Part shown: positions 9,773 to 20,042 of the stretch, one piece after another
Position numbering within the stretch: the first letter of the stretch is position 1
Layout: each line of letters opens with the position of its first letter
Program-made: the position numbers and the translations under genes
Notes under the pieces: generated by a model
The model's input: the letters and a program-made list of their open reading frames with translations, nothing else
Database searches by the model: none
What the model was told of the DNA's origin: nothing
From: Nitrospirota bacterium
GTDB taxonomy: Bacteria; Nitrospirota; Thermodesulfovibrionia; Thermodesulfovibrionales; Dissulfurispiraceae
Assembly (NCBI GenBank): GCA_021791055.1
Contig: JAJYXI010000053.1
Coordinates: 24,051 to 88,050, forward strand
Direction of reading: 5' to 3'
Length of the DNA stretch: 64,000 nt

Positions 9773-11269
9773 CTACTTTATTACAGCAAGAACCCCAATA
9801 TGGTCGCTCAATTTGGGATCCTTAAGAACCAATTCTGCTGAGAGGAAATTAACATTCCCCTTTACCATTATATAATCAATACGCTTGTAAGGAGTTACAG
9901 CATCAAATGTATTACCTCCGGTGGGGTGGCAATGCCTATAAGCATCTTTATATCCGTTTTTCCTAAGAAAATCCATGACAGGGGAATCTTCCACATCATT
10001 AAAATCCCCTGCCAGTATACAGGAGTAGTAATCTTTTCTCTTGTATAGGGAATCGAGCTCCCTTAATAATTTTTCTGCCTGTGCAAGTCTTATCTTCGGA
10101 TTTTCATGGTCAAAGTGCACAGAGACAAAAATAATCCTGCGTCCGTATATCTTAACTTCTATTGCTATAGCGTATCGTTCAAGGCCCGGGACAAGCCCGT
10201 CTCTGAGTCCACTGTTTAAATCTATTATCCGGGTATTTTTGAGCTGATGTTTCGCAGAGACAGAAAGCCCCTCCGGGTACTTATCCTTGAAAGGATGACA
10301 ATAAGCATAGCGAGTTTGGTAATAACAACCTGTCATACGCGTCATCCACTTTGCTATCTGAGCACTCGTCTCTTCAATGCCATTGCCGCTGATTACCTCC
10401 TGAAAGGCACACAGGTCAGGGTCAAAGGCACTCATCTCGCGCGCAATGCGCCTGAATCGGAACAGATCATTTAAATGGGTTCCGTGAAGATTGTAACTGC
10501 AGATGCGGATAACCTCGGGATAGATTGAACGAAATTTCTGAAAATCCTCCTCTGTCAGTATGCCTATAACTCCATCCCTTGAGAACCTCTTATCAAGCCT
10601 GTATATGTACTCCGGGACAGCATCATATTGTTTAGCAATCACTTCTACAGGTGTACCAGACCTGAGCAGCCGTATCATCTCAAGTCTCCTTATTATTGGA
10701 TCCTCCTTGCTCACCCTGTCAAACCAATTTCTGATGTCAGAACCTGAAAGGATGCCAAAAACACCATTTAATGAAAATGCAGCATTTAACCGATAAAGGT
10801 GCTCAACACTGGTGTTAAATTCTTTAGCAACCTGATCCAGAGGCATGCCTGTTCTCAGGAGCCGTATCATCTCCAGTCCTTTTAGCACATCATCATGGCC
10901 AAGGACATCCAACCGCTTTTCAGCAGTAAGCTCGTTATCTACTACTACCCCTGAGGTTATTGCCTCGGTCCATAAATTGGAAAGCTCGCCTGCCAGTTCT
11001 GAATCGTCAGACAGCAGTTTCTTTAATTGAAAGCGCAAGGCTGCCAAGGCATCCTCTTCGTAATTGGTTGTAGTTACATCGTGTATGGTCTCTTTTATGG
11101 CAGGATTGGCTTCCACTTTAGGTCTGATCCTGGCCCATATCGCCTCTGCCAATTCCCGATTGATGGCATCTATCTCTCTTTCCTCCAGGGGTTTGCTTTC
11201 CTGTAAAAGGTAAGGCAGGAACGGTCTCAAAAATGAGATGACAGCAGAAACTATGTTTGCAGTGTCCAT
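9773..11269 (-). CDS. HTH-repeat / endonuclease-exonuclease-phosphatase fusion protein
   Basis: 498 residues from the ATG at 11269 (a TTG one codon earlier is also open). Residues 1-110 are helical. Two similar ~50-residue helical repeats follow (LEMIRLLRTGMPLDQVAKEF and LEMIRLLRSGTPVEVIAKQY), resembling homeodomain-like HTH units. Residues ~255-498 are an EEP hydrolase: YNLHGTH, AFQEV, VSVHFDH, LAGDFND and SDHIG motifs are all present, so the Mg-dependent catalytic site looks intact. Such enzymes cleave DNA, RNA or phospho-lipids and sugars. It is first in an operon with Fic and PLD-like genes; the assembly resembles a defence or toxin cassette, which is inference. Confidence 0.75.
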   Translation of the reverse strand: MDTANIVSAVISFLRPFLPYLLQESKPLEEREIDAINRELAEAIWARIRPKVEANPAIKETIHDVTTTNYEEDALAALRFQLKKLLSDDSELAGELSNLWTEAITSGVVVDNELTAEKRLDVLGHDDVLKGLEMIRLLRTGMPLDQVAKEFNTSVEHLYRLNAAFSLNGVFGILSGSDIRNWFDRVSKEDPIIRRLEMIRLLRSGTPVEVIAKQYDAVPEYIYRLDKRFSRDGVIGILTEEDFQKFRSIYPEVIRICSYNLHGTHLNDLFRFRRIAREMSAFDPDLCAFQEVISGNGIEETSAQIAKWMTRMTGCYYQTRYAYCHPFKDKYPEGLSVSAKHQLKNTRIIDLNSGLRDGLVPGLERYAIAIEVKIYGRRIIFVSVHFDHENPKIRLAQAEKLLRELDSLYKRKDYYSCILAGDFNDVEDSPVMDFLRKNGYKDAYRHCHPTGGNTFDAVTPYKRIDYIMVKGNVNFLSAELVLKDPKLSDHIGVLAVIK

Positions 11270-11362
11270 CAACTTCTCTCTTTAAAAAATTGATTGCGTA
11301 TCTCAATTATAAGTAATAAAATTATTGACTGCAAGAGCTATTTAGGTTATCTTAAAAACATC

Positions 11363-12562
<1,200 letters not shown>

Positions 12563-12566
12563 TTTT

Positions 12567-13673
12567 ATGATAATCGGCATCCCGAAAGAGATTAAAAAAC
12601 AGGAATACAGGGTTGGTGTCACGCCCTTTGGAGTTGAGGAGCTAAAAAGGGATGGCCATACAATCCTCGTAGAGACAAGCGCAGGGGAAGGAAGCGGATT
12701 TTCTGATGATGAATATCTTCAATTGGATGCTGATATTGTTGATAGAGAAACCATTTTCAAAAAATCAGACCTCATTGTAAAGGTAAAAGAGCCCCTTCCA
12801 TCAGAATACGATTTAATCAGAGAAGGCCAGGCAATATTCACTTATTTCCATCTGGCGCCCAACCGGGAGCTTACAGAACTTCTTTTAAATAAAAAAATCA
12901 CTGCCCTCGGATATGAAACCCTGCAAAAAGACGGTACCCTTCCGCTTCTTGCGCCCATGAGTGAAATCGCAGGCAGGATGGCTCCCATTGTAGGCTCATA
13001 CTATCTTCAAAGGATTCACGGCGGAAGAGGTATTCTGCCAACAGGAGTTTGTGGAGTTGCCCCTGCAAAGGCATTAATACTTGGTGCAGGAGTTGTAGGC
13101 GCCAATGCTGCACGCGTATGCATGGGCATTGGAATGGATACAGTTGTAATGAATAGAGGCATCGAAAGATTGCAGAGGATAGATGAAATGTTCATGGGAA
13201 GGGTAAAAACCCTGCCCCTTACCATGCACAACATAAAGGAAGAGGTAAAAGAAGCCGATATAATAATTGGGGCGGTCCTTGTGCCTGGTGGGAAGACACC
13301 AATACTCATAACAAAAAACATGCTAAAGACAATGAAAAGAGGCTCTGTAATAGTCGATGTATCTGTTGATCAGGGCGGCTGCGCCGAGACATCAAAGCCA
13401 ACTACCCATGACAACCCTGTTTATGAAGTCGAAGGCATAATACATTACACGGTCGCAAATATGCCCGGTGCATATCCGAGAACATCCACCGTTGCGCTGA
13501 CCAATGCAACATTGCCCTATATAAAAATTATTGTAAATAGAGGCATTGAGAGGGCTATCAGAGAAGACGCGGCAATACGCAGTGCGCTCAACACATATAA
13601 GGGTGAAGTTGTGCATCAAGCACTTGCCGGGTCCCTGGGTTTTGTTTATAAAGACATAGATGGTATTATTTAA
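12567..13673 (+). CDS. ald: Alanine dehydrogenase
   Basis: 368 residues, usual length. MIIGIPKEIKKQEYRVGVTP at the N-terminus, GRMAPIVGSYYLQRIHGGRG, and the nucleotide-binding loop LGAGVVGANAARV identify NAD-dependent alanine dehydrogenase, which interconverts L-alanine and pyruvate plus ammonia. The C-terminal SVDQGGCAETSKPTTH motif is also characteristic. It begins 4 bp after aroC and ends 2 bp before the slt gene, so the three are likely one transcript. Confidence 0.95.
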   Translation: MIIGIPKEIKKQEYRVGVTPFGVEELKRDGHTILVETSAGEGSGFSDDEYLQLDADIVDRETIFKKSDLIVKVKEPLPSEYDLIREGQAIFTYFHLAPNRELTELLLNKKITALGYETLQKDGTLPLLAPMSEIAGRMAPIVGSYYLQRIHGGRGILPTGVCGVAPAKALILGAGVVGANAARVCMGIGMDTVVMNRGIERLQRIDEMFMGRVKTLPLTMHNIKEEVKEADIIIGAVLVPGGKTPILITKNMLKTMKRGSVIVDVSVDQGGCAETSKPTTHDNPVYEVEGIIHYTVANMPGAYPRTSTVALTNATLPYIKIIVNRGIERAIREDAAIRSALNTYKGEVVHQALAGSLGFVYKDIDGII

Positions 13674-13675
13674 TT

Positions 13676-15667
13676 ATGAAGTTAAATATAAGGCATAGGG
13701 AAAACTTTTCTGTTCTTTTGAGCGCTATTTTTATCGGCTTAATCTTATTTTCTTTAACACTTCCCGTAGATTCGTCAGCATCAGAAAATGATATTCAAAA
13801 AACAGACTCAGCAATTCTTCTGCAAGGGAAAGACAGCCTCGATAAAGGCGACTACGAAAGTGCAATATCACAATTAACAACAGCCTACGAAAAATTACCG
13901 ATACTGGGCGACTATGCGCTGTTTTGGAGGGCAAAGGCATACGAAGGCAAAGAGGATATAGACAAGGCAATAGCTGACCTAAGAATAATTAAAGAGCGTT
14001 TCAAGGATTCTCCCCTTATAAAAAATGTCCGCATAAAAGAGATAGAACTCGCTAAAGAGAAAAATGATCCTGATATGATTAAACTGCTTGAAGGCTTTGT
14101 CAGGGATTATCCTTCTGAGTTAAATATCAAATATGCATATGCCGCATTTCTAAAGGAAAACAACGAAGCTGAAAAGGCAAAAAGGATATTCAAGGAAATA
14201 TATGTATCCGTATCGCCACTTTTTAGAAGCGCATTGCAGGAACTGCCCCAGTCTGACATAACAGCAGAAGACCTCATTAAAAGGGGCGACAATCTCAATA
14301 AGGCATGGCTGTTTACAGATGCAGAAAAATGCTTGAGAGAGGCGCTTCACAAAGACGATGGGCAGTTGAGGGCAGATATTTTAGAAAAACTGGCCTATTC
14401 CCTTTTCAGACAGAAGCGATATAAAGAAGCAGCAGATTTGTATAGAGGGCTTAATAATCGTTACTGGCGTGCAAGGTCGGTATTCAGGACAGGAGATATG
14501 GAGACCTTCGAGTCAGAAGAATTACCTGAACTCATAAAGACAGGGGACAAGCGGGTTGCATCGATGTTAATCGCATACGGTATGAAACAGAGAAGAGACG
14601 GCAATATCGAGAAGGCATTGGAGACCTTTAGCAATGCGCTATCAAAATACCCTTCGGAAAAAGAGGAGGCGCTCTGGGCAAAAGGCTGGACTCATTATCT
14701 TTTAGGAGATTACAAAAATGCCTCTGATGTATTCTCCCAGCTCTATCAGACATACGGAGGCTCAAAGTATCTGTACTGGAAAAATAAATGCATGGAAAAA
14801 GCGGATGGAGGAGTCCGGAAGGCATCATTACATAAAAAAAATATTCCGCATCGCGACTATTACGGATTTCTATCCTTGCTGAAAGATAACCAGAAGCTGC
14901 CTGCCATTGAATCAAATCTTAAAGAGATATCTCAGGAGAAATTTTCCCAGAAGAATCTCCAGAGAATAGGAGAGAGGATTGATATCCTGACCGGACTCGG
15001 TTTAAAACAGGAGGCAGTTTCAGATCTGATGCACTTATCAAGGAAGAATCCCGACAATGACAAGCTTGTATATATAAGCACGCGTCTCAAAAATATCGGC
15101 AGTTACAAAATAGCCATTAACCTGATTTCAAAGGTCCCCTACAATGAAGAACTCCATGAACTGTTTTATCCGATGGCGTTTTCGGCAGAAATTGAAGAGG
15201 CATCAAGAAAAAACAGCATTGACCCGCTTTTGATTCTTTCGGTAATGAGGGAGGAATCAAGGTTTGACACCGATGCAAGGTCTATTGCCGGGGCGCTGGG
15301 TCTAATGCAGCTCATGCCCTCCACTGCTCATAGGTTTGATAAACATGTCAAAATTGTTCTTAAAAACCACAATCAGCTTCATGATGCAAGGACAAATATC
15401 CTTATCGGCTCTTACTACCTAAGACAGCTTATAAAAAACTTCAACTCTATTCCCTTGGCTATTGCGGCATACAATGCCGGTGAAGATGCTGTAAGAGACT
15501 GGCTCAAAAAGTGTAATTACAGCACAATAGACGAGTTCATAGAAGATATACCTTACGATGAGACAAGAAATTATGTAAAAAGGGTTCTAACAACATATTT
15601 CGAATACCTGAGGACGAGCAGCGATGCGGATATAACTACGACAAGGAAATATATCGGAAATCTTTAG
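13676..15667 (+). CDS. Soluble lytic murein transglycosylase (Slt family) with TPR repeats
   Basis: 663 residues. A hydrophobic N-terminal stretch (FSVLLSAIFIGLILFSLTLP) is a signal peptide or anchor, so it acts in the periplasm. Residues ~50-480 are helical TPR-like repeats; the C-terminal ~150 residues are the SLT domain with MREESRFDTDARSIAGALGLMQ, whose Glu is the catalytic acid, then LMPSTA and IAAYNAGEDAV. It cleaves peptidoglycan to 1,6-anhydromuropeptides during wall turnover. Architecture matches Slt70. Starts 2 bp after ald. Confidence 0.9.
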   Translation: MKLNIRHRENFSVLLSAIFIGLILFSLTLPVDSSASENDIQKTDSAILLQGKDSLDKGDYESAISQLTTAYEKLPILGDYALFWRAKAYEGKEDIDKAIADLRIIKERFKDSPLIKNVRIKEIELAKEKNDPDMIKLLEGFVRDYPSELNIKYAYAAFLKENNEAEKAKRIFKEIYVSVSPLFRSALQELPQSDITAEDLIKRGDNLNKAWLFTDAEKCLREALHKDDGQLRADILEKLAYSLFRQKRYKEAADLYRGLNNRYWRARSVFRTGDMETFESEELPELIKTGDKRVASMLIAYGMKQRRDGNIEKALETFSNALSKYPSEKEEALWAKGWTHYLLGDYKNASDVFSQLYQTYGGSKYLYWKNKCMEKADGGVRKASLHKKNIPHRDYYGFLSLLKDNQKLPAIESNLKEISQEKFSQKNLQRIGERIDILTGLGLKQEAVSDLMHLSRKNPDNDKLVYISTRLKNIGSYKIAINLISKVPYNEELHELFYPMAFSAEIEEASRKNSIDPLLILSVMREESRFDTDARSIAGALGLMQLMPSTAHRFDKHVKIVLKNHNQLHDARTNILIGSYYLRQLIKNFNSIPLAIAAYNAGEDAVRDWLKKCNYSTIDEFIEDIPYDETRNYVKRVLTTYFEYLRTSSDADITTTRKYIGNL

Positions 15668-15749
15668 TCTTCTTCCGGTTTATTTTTCAGGCGGAAATTT
15701 TGTATTATTTTTAATCTGATTGCTACAAATTACAGAGAAGGAGGCAGTT

Positions 15750-15971
15750 GTGGAAATACTGAAGACATTCGAAGAAAAAATAGCCGTTGCAGTTGAAAAG
15801 GTCAAGACACTAAAGGAAGAAAAGAATAGCCTTGAAAAAAGGGTTGAAGATCTCGAGGATGCCATCAGATTAAAGGATCAGGAGATCGAGAGACTAACTC
15901 TGGAAAAGTTATCCGTAAAAAACCAGATTGAAGACTTATTAAACGAGCTTGACTCGGTAGGACTGAAATAA
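15750..15971 (+). CDS. ZapB-like coiled-coil protein
   Basis: 73 residues from a GTG at 15750, chosen because AGAAGGAGG lies six bases before it; an in-frame TTG at 15720 has no such signal. The product is a single charged coiled coil (VKTLKEEKNSLEKRVEDLED) with heptad leucines, the size and form of ZapB. The following gene is zapA, which supports a role in Z-ring assembly. Sequence alone cannot separate ZapB from other short coiled coils. Confidence 0.7.
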   Translation: MEILKTFEEKIAVAVEKVKTLKEEKNSLEKRVEDLEDAIRLKDQEIERLTLEKLSVKNQIEDLLNELDSVGLK

Positions 15972-15981
15972 AGGGGGATCC

Positions 15982-16009
15982 TAAAAAAGTCAAAAGACTT
16001 TTTTGGATA
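15982..16009 (+). promoter_or_regulatory. Stem-loop between zapB-like gene and zapA
   Basis: AAAAAAGTC AAAA GACTTTTTT forms a strong hairpin with extra G/C and wobble pairs at the base, in a 51-bp gap. It ends shortly before the zapA Shine-Dalgarno (TTAGGAGCC). It may attenuate transcription or stabilise the upstream message. Confidence 0.5.
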
Positions 16010-16022
16010 TTGATTAGGAGCC

Positions 16023-16298
16023 ATGGGCAGTATAGAGGTACATATACTTGGACAGAAATATGTAATAAAGGGCGATGCAGCCCCGGAATATATTCAACAG
16101 ATTGCAGACTTTGTAGACGGCAAGCTTCAGGAGGTCTATGCCACCTCTCCTGATATAACGCCCCTGAAGGCTGCAATCCTTGCTGCATTAAATATTGCCG
16201 ATGAGCTGCACAGGATTAAAAATGAATACAACTCCATCTCACAAAGCATAAAACATATCGAAAACAAGGCTGATAGTATAATCAAGCTCTTTGATTAG
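16023..16298 (+). CDS. zapA: Cell division protein ZapA
   Basis: 91 residues. The opening VEVHILGQ-type strand (IEVHILGQKYVIKGDAAPEY), followed by IADFVDGKLQEV and a C-terminal coiled coil, is the ZapA fold, which bundles FtsZ filaments at midcell. The preceding coiled-coil gene is the probable ZapB partner. Its last four bases overlap the end of a convergent GGDEF gene, leaving no room for a 6S RNA gene that often follows zapA in other bacteria. Confidence 0.88.
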   Translation: MGSIEVHILGQKYVIKGDAAPEYIQQIADFVDGKLQEVYATSPDITPLKAAILAALNIADELHRIKNEYNSISQSIKHIENKADSIIKLFD

Positions 16299-17236
16299 TG
16301 GGCAAATTCGTGCTGCCTTTTATCCACCCTGAAACAACCGCCTCCGGTACACTTGGCATACTTCTTCATTTCGGATGCTACCTCTGCTATCTCGCCGTAA
16401 TGTGAAAACTTTCTAATCTTGTTGTGAACTGCTCCTATCGAGATGCCTATCAGCGGGAATGTCCTTTTATTTCCCTCCCTATCAACAGATTCTATGAAAC
16501 CCCTTACCCTGTCTTCTGCATCATAAAAGGTAGGTATTATCTTATTGAAATTATCCAGAATCTCTCTGGATGCATCTTCTATATACCCGCTGTCCATTAT
16601 AAACACAAAGTCATCGCCGCCTATATGACCGACAAAGCTCCCATGAGGCTGTTTGCCTTTGACTATATTCAGAATAAGGCGTCCGAGCATCTTCAAGACC
16701 TCATCTCCCCGGCTGAAACCATACCTGTCATTGTAAGGCTTGAAATAATCGAGGTCGGCATAGGCGAGTGCAAAAATATCTCCGGCATCCAATCTTTTCT
16801 GTATCTGCTTGATTATTGCAATGTTCCCCGGCAGCCGCGTAAGAGGGTTAACCTCAATAGTCCTCTCTGCCCTGTGCATGCATAAGCCAACCTTTGTCAG
16901 CAACTCCATCTCAAGACACGATTTTCTTAAATAGTCGTCAACAAGCAGAGAATCCCAGTCCTGTATGACAAACCTATCATCGAATATTGCGAGGACAGGC
17001 AACTGCCCAAATATAGGGTCGCCTTTCAATTCATTTACAATATTCACTGTGAAATCATCCGTATCTGTGCCAATATCTATAATCAGCATGTCCGGAATGG
17101 AGTTGTAAATATAATCGAGGGAAGACTGCATATTTGAAAAGTCGACCACCCTGTAAGAATCCTTCAGTATCCTGTCCATTATGCTCGTTAAGACCATGTC
17201 TCTGGATATGACGACTACTGTATTTAGGCTACTCAT
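16295..17236 (-). CDS. Receiver-like plus GGDEF domain protein (putative diguanylate cyclase)
   Basis: 313 residues. The N-terminal ~120 residues resemble a receiver (IPDMLIIDIGTDTDD). The GGDEF domain begins near LTRLPGNIAIIKQIQ, with the metal motif YADLDYFKPYNDRYGF and the signature GGDDF in place of GGDEF/GGEEF. No RxxD inhibitory site is seen five residues before it. It may make c-di-GMP from GTP. The start overlaps by 8 bp the end of the upstream HDOD gene, so three signalling genes (98-aa protein, HDOD, GGDEF) form an operon. Confidence 0.8.
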   Translation of the reverse strand: MSSLNTVVVISRDMVLTSIMDRILKDSYRVVDFSNMQSSLDYIYNSIPDMLIIDIGTDTDDFTVNIVNELKGDPIFGQLPVLAIFDDRFVIQDWDSLLVDDYLRKSCLEMELLTKVGLCMHRAERTIEVNPLTRLPGNIAIIKQIQKRLDAGDIFALAYADLDYFKPYNDRYGFSRGDEVLKMLGRLILNIVKGKQPHGSFVGHIGGDDFVFIMDSGYIEDASREILDNFNKIIPTFYDAEDRVRGFIESVDREGNKRTFPLIGISIGAVHNKIRKFSHYGEIAEVASEMKKYAKCTGGGCFRVDKRQHEFAH

Positions 17237-18065
17237 CGGAAAGAAGGAAATCCTCTGCCTGGGATAAGGAGTCTTCCATCTCCTTGATTATATCTTTTAA
17301 ATCCGCTTCCGACAGGTCAAGCATTTGCCATGCAGCGTTATTAATTGCCGGCACAAAGTTATCACCGGCAAAACCGAATCCCTTTATCCTCACAAGGATA
17401 TCGGACAGGTGCACTATCGCTGTCTGCATGGTTACATTTTTCGACAGGTGGGGTTTGTGGTGATACTCTATCACCTCAACCAGACGATAGGGGAAATTCC
17501 ATTTCTGGGCGATCCATGCCCCTGCATCGGCGTGATTGATACCAAAATAGTTTTTCTCTGCATCAAATATAAAAATATCCTTTGTCTCTGCTTCGGCCAT
17601 AATCTTTTTGTATTCGTCAGGGAACTTCAATCCCAGAACAACCTTCCCTATGTCGTGAAGCAGGGCAGCAACAGAAACCTCCTCTGGTTCCTTCAAATCT
17701 TTCTTTTTAGCGATTATCCTTGCTGTAATGGCACAGCCAAGGGAGTGCTCCCAGAGTCCGACCATGGTCTTTTGCATCGCCTCAAAAACAGAGACGCCGA
17801 GAAGCATTCCTTTTACAACATTTAACCCTAAAAGTATCAATGCCTGACTTACAGAAGATATCCTGCCGGGGAATCCGTAAACAGGCGAGTTAACCACCTT
17901 GAGAACCCTTGATGTAAGGACAGGGTCGTTTGATATAAAGCTGCCCACTTCATTCAGAGATATCCCGGGATTTTCGATAACAACCAAAAGCTTCCTCAAA
18001 ACGCTCGGTATTGTCGGAAGTGTATCGATCTTCTCAATCTGACTGCGCAGCGCCTGTATGTCCAT
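17229..18065 (-). CDS. HDOD domain signalling protein (copy 1)
   Basis: 278 residues, almost entirely an HDOD domain: LPTIPSVLRKLLVVIENPG, the second-position SFISNDPVLTSRVLKVVNSP and the VAALLHDIGKVVLGLKF region. HDOD proteins are HD-related output modules, mostly without phosphohydrolase activity, used in bacterial signalling. A close paralogue of the same length lies at 18417-19253, pointing to a tandem duplication with a small gene between the copies. It is 2 bp downstream of that small gene. Confidence 0.85.
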   Translation of the reverse strand: MDIQALRSQIEKIDTLPTIPSVLRKLLVVIENPGISLNEVGSFISNDPVLTSRVLKVVNSPVYGFPGRISSVSQALILLGLNVVKGMLLGVSVFEAMQKTMVGLWEHSLGCAITARIIAKKKDLKEPEEVSVAALLHDIGKVVLGLKFPDEYKKIMAEAETKDIFIFDAEKNYFGINHADAGAWIAQKWNFPYRLVEVIEYHHKPHLSKNVTMQTAIVHLSDILVRIKGFGFAGDNFVPAINNAAWQMLDLSEADLKDIIKEMEDSLSQAEDFLLSDE

Positions 18066-18067
18066 AG

Positions 18068-18364
18068 CTATTTATACAATTCCTCCACATGTTCCTTAAA
18101 CAGTTTTTTTAACATCCCCATATGCGGCTCGTTTTCTGTCTTTTTGAACCTCGCATCTATCTCTGCCATAATATCTTCCTTTGATTTTTGAGGCTTTGAT
18201 GCCCCTTCGACATAAACGCTGCTCACATTCATATTTTGAAGCCTCTCGATAAGGGAGTCCGTAATCTCTGTGCCCTCCCCAAGGAGAATCATGCCTGCTT
18301 CATTCACAACCGGCTTTGATAGTTTCATCCCGGGCTTAAGATTGTTGACAGAAACCTTCGGCAA
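18068..18364 (-). CDS. Small protein resembling the N-terminal domain of HD-GYP proteins
   Basis: 98 residues. VSVNNLKPGMKLSKPVVNEAG and LLGEGTEITDSLIERLQNMN match the short beta-rich module usually found in front of HD-GYP and HDOD domains, here encoded as a separate protein. The tail is helical and charged. It sits between two HDOD genes and is followed closely by the first, which suggests a split two-part signalling protein. Confidence 0.65.
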   Translation of the reverse strand: MPKVSVNNLKPGMKLSKPVVNEAGMILLGEGTEITDSLIERLQNMNVSSVYVEGASKPQKSKEDIMAEIDARFKKTENEPHMGMLKKLFKEHVEELYK

Positions 18365-18416
18365 ACTTTACCTCCTATTTAACGCGTTTGGAAGGTATTA
18401 TATCACAATGTTTCTC

Positions 18417-19253
18417 TTAAATATCTATGAGAAGCACATCTTCTGTGCGCACAAAAGAGTCTTCCATCTCATCCAATATCTCTTTTATATCTGTCTCTGT
18501 GAAATCAAGCATCTCCCAGACCGAGGGATTCACTGCAGGGACAAGAGCATCTCCTGCAAAACCAAACCCCTTTGCCCTCACAAGAATATCGGACAAGTGC
18601 ACTATCGCTGTCTGGACTGGGACATTTTTTGAAAGATGAGGCTTATGGTGGTATTCTATCACCTCAACCAGATTTCTCGGAAACTTCCATTTCTCTGTAA
18701 GCCATGCCCCAACAGTAGCGTGGCTTACGCTGAAATAATTCTTCTCTGAATCGAATACAAAAATGTCTTTCTTTTCCGCCTCGCTCATAACTTTTTTATA
18801 TTTATCTGAAAATTTCAGTCCCAATACAACCTTTCCTATGTCATGAAGCAAGGCCGCAACAGAAACCTCTTCAAGGTAACTTAATGCCTTCTTCTTTGAG
18901 ATTATCCTTGCAGTAATCGCACAGCCAACCGAGTGCTCCCATAGTCCTGCCATTACCTTCTTCATAACCTCAAAGACAGAAACGCCAAGAAGCATGCCTT
19001 TGACAACATTTAACCCTAAAAGTATCAATGCCTGACTCACGGTCGATATCCTGCCCGGAAACCCATAAATCGGCGAATTGACCACCCTGAGAATCCTCGA
19101 TGTAAGTACCAGGTCTTTCAGTATGAAATTGCCTATCTCACTGAGAGAAACATTTGGATTTTCTATAATATTCAACAGGTTTTTTAAGACAGGAGGTACC
19201 GTCGGAAGGTTGTCTATCTTTTCAATCTTGCTGCGTAATATCCATGCGTCCAT
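18417..19253 (-). CDS. HDOD domain signalling protein (copy 2)
   Basis: 278 residues, same length and order as the copy at 17229-18065 and similar along the whole length (LPTVPPVLKNLLNIIENPN; VVNSPIYGFPGRISTVSQAL; VAALLHDIGKVVLGLKF). Differences cluster at the termini and in the middle helix. The 52-bp gap after it may hold its own end or simple read-through to the small gene. Confidence 0.85.
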   Translation of the reverse strand: MDAWILRSKIEKIDNLPTVPPVLKNLLNIIENPNVSLSEIGNFILKDLVLTSRILRVVNSPIYGFPGRISTVSQALILLGLNVVKGMLLGVSVFEVMKKVMAGLWEHSVGCAITARIISKKKALSYLEEVSVAALLHDIGKVVLGLKFSDKYKKVMSEAEKKDIFVFDSEKNYFSVSHATVGAWLTEKWKFPRNLVEVIEYHHKPHLSKNVPVQTAIVHLSDILVRAKGFGFAGDALVPAVNPSVWEMLDFTETDIKEILDEMEDSFVRTEDVLLIDI

Positions 19254-19359
19254 CTTCTAATTCCCCACATTTTTCTGATTTATTGATATTTTAGCATATC
19301 CTTGCAGAAGGACATACAATCTGATATGCTTTAAAAAAATACAGAAGGAGGGGATAGAT

Positions 19360-19977
19360 ATGAAAGAGGATGTTAAAGATTTATTAAGGTCAATACATTT
19401 TATGGGAAATAATGCAGAAAACTGTATATCCCTTTTACAAACCGCATTTATTTATAATTCATCAAAACCTCTAAAGGACTGCCACTCCAGGGTGGAAGAC
19501 ATTAAAAAAGCTGAAGCCCCGCTGACAAAAAGGACTACAGAAATATCACGGGACAATCCAGATCTTAAACCATATATCTCTATCCCGGTACACCTTTTAA
19601 GGATTGGCGAGAACATCGAAAAACTCACGGAACTAATGGACAAAAAGATAAAAGACAACATCCTTTTCAGCGACAGGGCTGTTACAGAAATAACATTTCT
19701 CCTGCAGAGACTCAGTGATATTCTGAGGCCGACAGCAGACATGATACTTGCAAAAAACACAATCCTGAGAAGATATATTGAAGAGTCAGAGATAGGAATC
19801 GTAAAAAGGGCAACAGAATATGCAACATTGCATGAAGAAAGACTGATTGAAGGTTTATGTCTTCCGGTGGCATCATCTATATACATAAACATGCTTGACG
19901 CAATAAAGAATATCGCATGGCATGCAAAGGAGATAGCTGTAAAACTTGTAGAATGGTCTCTGCCCAAGGCACAATGA
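19360..19977 (+). CDS. PhoU-like helical protein
   Basis: 205 residues, almost all helical, with no membrane segment. The spacing of helices (LLRIGENIEKLTELMDKKI, then IEESEIGIVKRATEYATLHEE) is like PhoU/phosphate-related helical bundles, where a RIGxxIE motif occurs. No pst transporter gene is nearby, so a function in phosphate signalling is only a guess. Shine-Dalgarno AGGAGGGG precedes the ATG; a strong terminator follows. Confidence 0.55.
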   Translation: MKEDVKDLLRSIHFMGNNAENCISLLQTAFIYNSSKPLKDCHSRVEDIKKAEAPLTKRTTEISRDNPDLKPYISIPVHLLRIGENIEKLTELMDKKIKDNILFSDRAVTEITFLLQRLSDILRPTADMILAKNTILRRYIEESEIGIVKRATEYATLHEERLIEGLCLPVASSIYINMLDAIKNIAWHAKEIAVKLVEWSLPKAQ

Positions 19978-19983
19978 AGGGGC

Positions 19984-20009
19984 AAAAGGGGGACTTGCGT
20001 CCCCTTTTT
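19984..20009 (+). terminator. Rho-independent terminator after the PhoU-like gene
   Basis: AAAAGGGGGAC, TTGC loop, GTCCCCTTTTT: 11-bp stem (one G-T pair) ending in five T residues, placed 7 bp after the stop codon. Confidence 0.8.
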
Positions 20010-20042
20010 GAAATCCCCCCGAAGATTATAATAAATTAAATT

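Noticed and set aside
16299..16330. 6S RNA gene downstream of zapA
   Set aside because: The convergent GGDEF gene overlaps the zapA end, leaving no space.
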